In this document: in pieces, positions 61,777 through 64,000 of the stretch
Layout: every line of letters begins with the position of its first letter
How positions within the stretch are numbered: the stretch's first letter is position 1
Assembly (NCBI GenBank): GCA_964413535.1
Contig: CAYPTB010000027.1
Location: forward strand, 62,001 to 126,000
Length of the DNA stretch: 64,000 nt
Source of the DNA: CAYPTB01 sp964413535
Lineage (GTDB): Bacteria; Planctomycetota; UBA1135; GCA-002686595
Direction of reading: 5' to 3'
Position numbers and translations under genes: made by a program
The notes under the pieces: model-generated
Database searches by the model: none
What the model saw: only the letters and a program-made list of their open reading frames with translations
Told to the model about the DNA's origin: nothing

Positions 61777-62541
61777 GTGCTCGCGGTGACGGACTCGGCG
61801 ACTCCCGGCGGCGGCGGCGCGACGCGGGCGAGCGCCGAGCCGGCCGAGCCCGCTGCGCCCGGCCGGCGCGGCCCGGTCCCGCTCGCGGCGGCCGAGCCGC
61901 GCGACGCGCGCGTAGCGCAGGAGCCGGGCGCGGACGCGACCCTCCTCGAGCTCGAGCGCGCACGCGCCGCCGGCGCACGCGAGGGCGATTATCTGGCGCT
62001 CTTCCGCGAGCTCGCGCGGCGCGACCCTGCGGCGCTCGCCGCGCGCGTCGACTCGGTCCTCCTCGGCGGCCGCGCGGAGCTGGCCGAGCGCGTGGCGCTC
62101 CTGCGCGCCCTATGGGAGTCGGTGAGCGACGCCGCGGGCGCCGCCTTCGAGGACGCGCTGCTCGGTGTCCCCGCGAGCGCGTCCGCGGACGAGGCCGGAG
62201 CGCTGCGCGCCTTCGCGGTGCGCTTCCTCGGCGAACGCTGCGCGAGCGACGCACGCGCGGCGAGCTGGCTCGAGGCCGCCCTGTGGCCAAAGGACGAGCG
62301 CGCACTGGCCCCCGAGCTCCGCCGGCGCGCCGCGCACAGGCTGGCCGCCGCCCTCGAGCCCGCGGACCTGTCGCGCATCTCCGGTCTGCTTGCATTGGAG
62401 AGCGATCGCTCCGTCGTCGGCGCATGGATCGCTGGAGCGGAGGCGAGTGCTCTCGCCGCCGACCCGCGCTGGGCCGAGATCTGCCGCTCTCACGGCTTCG
62501 CTGCCGGCGACCCCCCCGCCCGCGAGGGCGACGTCCCGTAG
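61777..62541 (+). CDS. Exported/membrane-anchored protein of unknown family, 5' end uncertain
   Basis: A 254-residue open frame from GTG 61777. Residues are Ala/Arg/Leu-rich and helical (LLELERARAAGAREGDYLALFRELARRDPAALAARVDSVLLGG), with no recognised domain. The codons just upstream stay open back to the OmcA stop and encode a good membrane helix (GLLCAVALAGLGVVLAV) but contain no ATG, GTG or TTG. An ATG overlapping the OmcA stop (61686) is in a different frame. One base fewer in the GCGCGC run near 61722-61735 would join it to this frame. The true start is therefore probably 61686 with an indel, natural or from sequencing. It belongs to the cytochrome operon. Confidence 0.6.
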   Translation: MLAVTDSATPGGGGATRASAEPAEPAAPGRRGPVPLAAAEPRDARVAQEPGADATLLELERARAAGAREGDYLALFRELARRDPAALAARVDSVLLGGRAELAERVALLRALWESVSDAAGAAFEDALLGVPASASADEAGALRAFAVRFLGERCASDARAASWLEAALWPKDERALAPELRRRAAHRLAAALEPADLSRISGLLALESDRSVVGAWIAGAEASALAADPRWAEICRSHGFAAGDPPAREGDVP

Positions 62542-62668
62542 ATACCCCCGATACCATGAGTCATCGCACATCGGCCGTCACAGCCGCAGTCACGATCGAC
62601 CCCGGTCCCTACCATTCGACCATGAGCGTTGCGGGCAGCGCACACTGGCAGCACACTGAGGAGAGAAC

Positions 62669-63364
62669 ATGAGAATTCGATCGGTCCTCGTTCTTGCATG
62701 CGCGCTGATCATGACCTCGACCGTCTCGATGCGCGTGCTCTTCGCCGCCGGTGGCTCGGGTCCGGCAAGGGTGCTGGGCGCGGAGAACAAGTACATCGGC
62801 GCCGACAAGTGCAAGAGCTGCCACAGCTCTGCCGAGAGCGGCGACCAGTTCGGGCACTGGAAGGCCATGAAGCACGCCATGGCGTTCGAGACCCTGGCGT
62901 CGGAAGAGGCGAAGAAGGCCGGCGCGGAGCGGGGCATCGCCGATCCGCAGAAGAGCGACGAGTGCGTCCAGTGCCACGTCACGGCCTTCGGCGTGCCCGA
63001 GGAGCAGATCAAGAAGGGCTTCGACCGCGCGCACGGCGTCCAGTGCGAGAGCTGTCACGGGCCCGGCGAGCAGCACTTGAAGGCCCGCTTCGCGGCGGCG
63101 GCCAAGAGCGCGGGATCGAAGGACTACGTGCAGGTCCCGGAAGACGAGATCGTCCTGGTGCCCAAGCAGGAAGTCTGCCTCGCGTGCCACAACGACAAGA
63201 GCCCCAGCTACAAAGCATTCTGCTACCACGAGTTCAACGCGAGGATCCGCCACCTGAACCCGAAGAAGCCGCGCACGGAGGTCGACATCGGCGACTGCGC
63301 GTGCCCGAAGTGCGCGAGCGGTTGTCCCGAGAGCTGCAAGGCACTCGCGAAGCTCCCCGAGTGA
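62669..63364 (+). CDS. Exported tetraheme cytochrome c (c554-like), paralogue 2
   Basis: A 231-residue protein from ATG 62669, preceded by GAGGAGAGAAC. Signal peptide: SVLVLACALIMTSTVSMRVLFAAG. Four CxxCH motifs: CKSCH, CVQCH, CESCH, CLACH. The core KAMKHAMAFETLAS, IADPQKSDECVQCHVTAFG and VQCESCHGPGEQH match paralogue 1 block by block. The C-terminal tail again has extra cysteines without heme motifs (DCACPKCASGCPESC). It sits between the decaheme operon and a Rieske-type gene, so a link between the quinol side and the outer-membrane conduit is plausible. Confidence 0.88.
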   Translation: MRIRSVLVLACALIMTSTVSMRVLFAAGGSGPARVLGAENKYIGADKCKSCHSSAESGDQFGHWKAMKHAMAFETLASEEAKKAGAERGIADPQKSDECVQCHVTAFGVPEEQIKKGFDRAHGVQCESCHGPGEQHLKARFAAAAKSAGSKDYVQVPEDEIVLVPKQEVCLACHNDKSPSYKAFCYHEFNARIRHLNPKKPRTEVDIGDCACPKCASGCPESCKALAKLPE

Positions 63365-63374
63365 GGCCGCGCCG

Positions 63375-64000
63375 GTGAACGAGCCTGCGGAGCACGCCTC
63401 CCCCACCTGGCTCGTCGTCTTGCCGCCGTGGGTCTCGGAGGAAGAGCTGACTCGGCTGCTCTCCGCGATCCAGGTGCGCGGCTGGACGGCTGACTCCTCG
63501 CGCGGAGGGGAGCAGGCGGTCGTGGCCGTGCGGGGCCCGCGCAACGCGGCGGAGCTCGAGTCCGTGCTCGGAGGATGCACCGAAGTGGACGTCCTCCAGA
63601 TCCTCGAGGGCGCGCAGTACAAGCGCCTGCGCGCTCGCCGCCGCTTCCTGTCCGCGTTGGTGGCGAGCCTCGGACTCCTCATCGTGGCCGGCTTGATCTT
63701 GCCTCTGGTCGGCTTCCTCCAGCCGCCGCCAGGGACGATCTTCGCTCCGGAGCTCGTGCGCGTTCCGAAGGCCGTCGGGCTCGCGGTCGGAGGAGCTACG
63801 CTCGTGCGCCTGGGAGACAAGCCGGTGCTGGTCCTCCGCACAGCCCCCGAACGCTGGCACGCCGTCTCGGCGAGCTGCACGTTCATGGACGATTGCACGC
63901 TCGAGTGGGACGCTGGAACCCGCCAGATCCTCTGCCCGTGCCACGGGTGCGCCTTCGACATCCACGGCAACGTCGTGCACGCGCCGGCGTCGCTCCCGCT
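63375..64000 (+). CDS. Rieske-type iron-sulfur membrane protein, atypical, cut by window edge
   Basis: Open from GTG 63375 to the window end (208 residues visible). Residues about 10-85 (WLVVLPPWVSEEELTRLLSAIQVRGWTADSSRGGEQAVVAVRG... VDVLQILEGAQYKRL) resemble the ferredoxin-like N-terminal domain of DAHP synthases. A membrane helix follows at about 92-115 (LVASLGLLIVAGLILPLVGFL). The Rieske fold has box II as CPCHGCAFD (Cys187, His190), but box I reads CTFMDDC (Cys168, Phe170) instead of CTHxGC. The first histidine ligand is replaced by phenylalanine, and an extra cysteine (Cys192) stands where serine is normal in box II. It would begin a cytochrome bc-type operon downstream. Ten bases separate it from the tetraheme gene. 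Confidence 0.8.
   Translation, partial: MNEPAEHASPTWLVVLPPWVSEEELTRLLSAIQVRGWTADSSRGGEQAVVAVRGPRNAAELESVLGGCTEVDVLQILEGAQYKRLRARRRFLSALVASLGLLIVAGLILPLVGFLQPPPGTIFAPELVRVPKAVGLAVGGATLVRLGDKPVLVLRTAPERWHAVSASCTFMDDCTLEWDAGTRQILCPCHGCAFDIHGNVVHAPASLP

Noticed and set aside
60687..62672. Plus-strand frame starting at the ATG overlapping the OmcA stop and running to 62672
   Set aside because: It translates to Arg-rich nonsense after about 13 codons; the credible protein is in the neighbouring frame from 61777.

Overview
The window is 64 kb of very GC-rich bacterial DNA with tightly packed genes, many joined by ATGA or GTGA overlaps, and frequent GTG or TTG starts. Multiheme c-type cytochromes, an outer-membrane barrel, a type II secretion or type IV pilus-like assembly cluster, CRTAC1/VCBS and CHAT-TPR proteins and lipoprotein signals point to a Gram-negative environmental bacterium, perhaps Planctomycetota or Myxococcota. 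No rRNA, tRNA or marker gene fixes the lineage.

Layout. 1-1979: the C-terminal part of malate dehydrogenase and a membrane protein. About 1995-15225: an accessory region, in part visibly lower in GC, with nearly all genes on the minus strand. It carries integron attC-like sites (clear at 13718-13775 and 14393-14452; weaker at 1995-2081, 2118-2179, 8582-8588 and 12980-13022) and no integrase, so it looks like a cassette array lacking its integrase (CALIN). Cargo: two toxin-antitoxin-like pairs, an AlbA_2/HATPase regulator, a CPBP protease plus a decayed partial copy, a restriction-modification-type cluster (small ORF, Z1 helicase, C5 methyltransferase, Vsr), an HNH protein and hypotheticals. 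Two diverged direct repeats (6855-7006, 15073-15225) bracket the methyltransferase/Vsr part.

15250-21871: miaB, a membrane spermidine-synthase-like fusion, a glutamine amidotransferase, a QueD-family protein and a DUF1579 protein. 22312-26313: a large exported CHAT protein with 14 TPR-like repeats. 26414-34066: a pseudopilin/GspF/GspE/GspC-like/53-aa membrane protein/PilO-like/PilM-N operon, divergent from a GspG-type pilin. 34209-40964: metabolic genes (FkbM methyltransferase, two amidohydrolases, SDR, isochorismatase-type hydrolase, zinc alcohol dehydrogenase). 41167-42993: eboC and eboA. 43346-49232: an ALDH4-type pruA, then a duplicated membrane/TPR gene pair leading into an AAA ATPase. 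49276-55370: a CRTAC1 operon, then FIST sensor plus hybrid histidine kinase.

55437-64000 is a redox module: two paralogous tetraheme cytochromes flank an outer-membrane barrel, a 13-heme lipoprotein and an OmcA/MtrC-family decaheme lipoprotein. Together these could form a porin-cytochrome conduit for electrons across the outer membrane. The window ends in a Rieske-type protein that lacks the expected first histidine ligand and carries an N-terminal domain resembling that of DAHP synthases. Short in-frame tandem duplications (15-24 bp units) recur in six unrelated genes.
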